Below are positions 12,219-13,339 of a DNA stretch of 13,339 nucleotides, piece by piece. Below the pieces are notes generated by a model, which was given only the letters and a program-made list of their open reading frames with translations, ran no database searches and was not told where the DNA came from. The position numbers were made by a program, and so were the translations under genes. Positions within the stretch are counted from its first letter, which is position 1. Each line of letters begins with the position of its first letter. The DNA is taken from contig JAISMQ010000268.1 in the NCBI GenBank assembly GCA_031276685.1, positions 1-13,339 on the forward strand. Reading direction: 5' to 3'. This stretch comes from Treponema sp. Lineage in GTDB: Bacteria; Spirochaetota; Spirochaetia; Treponematales; Breznakiellaceae.

Positions 12219-13339
12219 TTATTCGGGAAACCTGATTACATTACCATCGTATGGTTTATGTATGGTTCTATAGTCGTAGATGGCGTGGCCCTTCCACGAT
12301 GTCAGATCCTTGACTTTATTGCTGTTCGTATCGCCTGCGGAGTAGCCGTATACCGTTCCCCCCGACATGGTAAAAGAAGATGCAACAGTAACCAAAAAAA
12401 TGCCGCCGCCGTATTCTCCCGCCGTATTGCTTTTGATGGCGCCGCCCTTCATGATGAACGAACCTCTGTCCGACACTACTACCCCGCCGCCCTGTCCATT
12501 GTTGCTGGGGCTGCTTGACAGCTTGATACATTCGTTGCCGGATATTTCACTACCGGCCTCCATGATCAGCTTCGATTCGCCGGCCACATAGACGCCGCCG
12601 GCCCAGCCGTATGCCGTGTTACCGTTAATTTTACTCCCTGCGTACATGGTAAACTCGCTGGACCCTATAGCCACACCGCCGGCGGTGGCCCTGAAGGTCA
12701 TGTCCGCCGCCCCGGCTATATTACCGCTGATTTCCGCCCCATTAAGCATTTTAACGATACTGTTTTCCGCCGCCATGCCGCCGGCGCTCAAAACGGCATG
12801 GTTATTCGTTATCGTACCGCCGTTCATGGTAAACCGGGAGGCAAACAGCCTTAGCCCGGCGGTGTTGTCTGCTCTATTACCCCTGACGGAACTCCCCGCT
12901 TCCATGACGAGGACGCTGTTCGCCATGTAGATACCCCCGCCCACAATTCCGGCTAGATCATCGCCCGGACTGGCGTTGTTATTTTCAACAATGGCGCCCG
13001 ATTTTAGGGTAAGTGTGGCACCGGAGGCGAAGATACCGCCGCCTTTACCCCGGCCCCCCGTTATGCTTATATCCTGTAAGGCTATGTTAGCCCCCGGCCC
13101 CAGGTAGAGAATCCCCCGCTTATCGGGAGGCAACTGCGCCACCGTCAGGACGCCGGAGGGGCCGCCGGGGTTTAAGGGGTCTTTCCCCAGTATCGTTACG
13201 GGGTTCCGGGTCTTCCCCAGGAAAAACACCGATTCTGCCTTCGCCGGATTTTCCGGGTTCTGATCGTTGCCGCCTTGCCCATCCAGCGTACCCACAACCA
13301 CTACGGTACGAATCTCCGGGCTAAGGCCCCGCCCGGCCT
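12219..13339 (-). CDS. Right-handed beta-helix (Pmp-like) surface protein, C-terminal part only
   Basis: The frame stays open to the right edge of the window, so the true start lies outside; the visible part is 372 residues. It consists of imperfect repeats of about 25-45 residues with a GG(G)(I/V) turn, a S-x-(F/L)-x-M-x-x-G beta strand and a I-x-x-N/G-N element. Examples are GGGIYMANSVLVMEAGSSVR, FTMNGGTITNNHAV and GGVYVAGESKLIMEAGSEI. This pattern matches right-handed parallel beta-helix proteins of the chlamydial Pmp and treponemal surface type, which are secreted or surface exposed. The last 40 residues leave the repeat, and no autotransporter barrel follows. By eye the gene is clearly less GC-rich than its neighbours, fitting an accessory or transferred surface gene. 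Ligand unknown. Confidence 0.75.
   Translation of the reverse strand, partial: AGRGLSPEIRTVVVVGTLDGQGGNDQNPENPAKAESVFFLGKTRNPVTILGKDPLNPGGPSGVLTVAQLPPDKRGILYLGPGANIALQDISITGGRGKGGGIFASGATLTLKSGAIVENNNASPGDDLAGIVGGGIYMANSVLVMEAGSSVRGNRADNTAGLRLFASRFTMNGGTITNNHAVLSAGGMAAENSIVKMLNGAEISGNIAGAADMTFRATAGGVAIGSSEFTMYAGSKINGNTAYGWAGGVYVAGESKLIMEAGSEISGNECIKLSSSPSNNGQGGGVVVSDRGSFIMKGGAIKSNTAGEYGGGIFLVTVASSFTMSGGTVYGYSAGDTNSNKVKDLTSWKGHAIYDYRTIHKPYDGNVIRFPE

Overview
The window looks like a chromosomal stretch from a high-GC spirochaete, most likely of the Treponema / termite-gut treponeme lineage. The grounds are an acidic repeat protein whose N-terminus (PSIYQDRG...) I recall from treponemes, a tandem pair of DUF115/MAF-type genes, a PEGA plus FGE-fold membrane protein next to smpB, and a low-GC right-handed beta-helix surface protein of the kind common in gut treponemes. 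This assignment rests on recalled family resemblance, not on a search. Core genes are very GC-rich, so the AT-rich gaps and their promoters stand out.

Layout. (1) Positions 1-54 (minus) hold the first 18 codons of a gene leaving the window, with a good ribosome site and an extended -10 promoter upstream. (2) Positions 294-3274 (minus) form a tight operon: signal peptidase I copy A, signal peptidase I copy B, then hemW. Copy A is cut by an in-frame TAA just before its conserved C-terminal box. Copy B is full length but has Thr where the catalytic Ser should be. (3) Positions 3323-5217 (plus), divergent from the operon, hold a membrane PEGA/FGE-fold protein overlapping smpB by 4 nt. They are served by an exact TTGACA-17-TATAAT promoter that nearly abuts the start codon. 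(4) Positions 5233-5784 (minus) encode a DivIC/FtsL-like protein with an extra membrane segment. (5) Positions 5979-11805 (plus) form an operon: a 714-residue acidic repeat protein, a 142-residue unknown protein, and two DUF115/MAF-type proteins, all with zero spacing or small overlaps. It ends at a probable terminator. (6) Positions 11889-12093 (minus) hold a short exported protein whose frame breaks at a poly-G tract. (7) Positions 12219-13339 (minus) hold the C-terminal part of a beta-helix surface protein whose start lies outside the window.

How they may work together: the operon in (5) resembles a dedicated module in which DUF115/MAF proteins (linked in other bacteria to flagellin glycosylation) are co-translated with an acidic scaffold-like protein. 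The signal peptidase pair is the most striking anomaly, because each copy appears to lack one different essential element. No rRNA, tRNA, CRISPR array, transposase or integrase was recognised. No gap longer than 300 bases lacks a gene.
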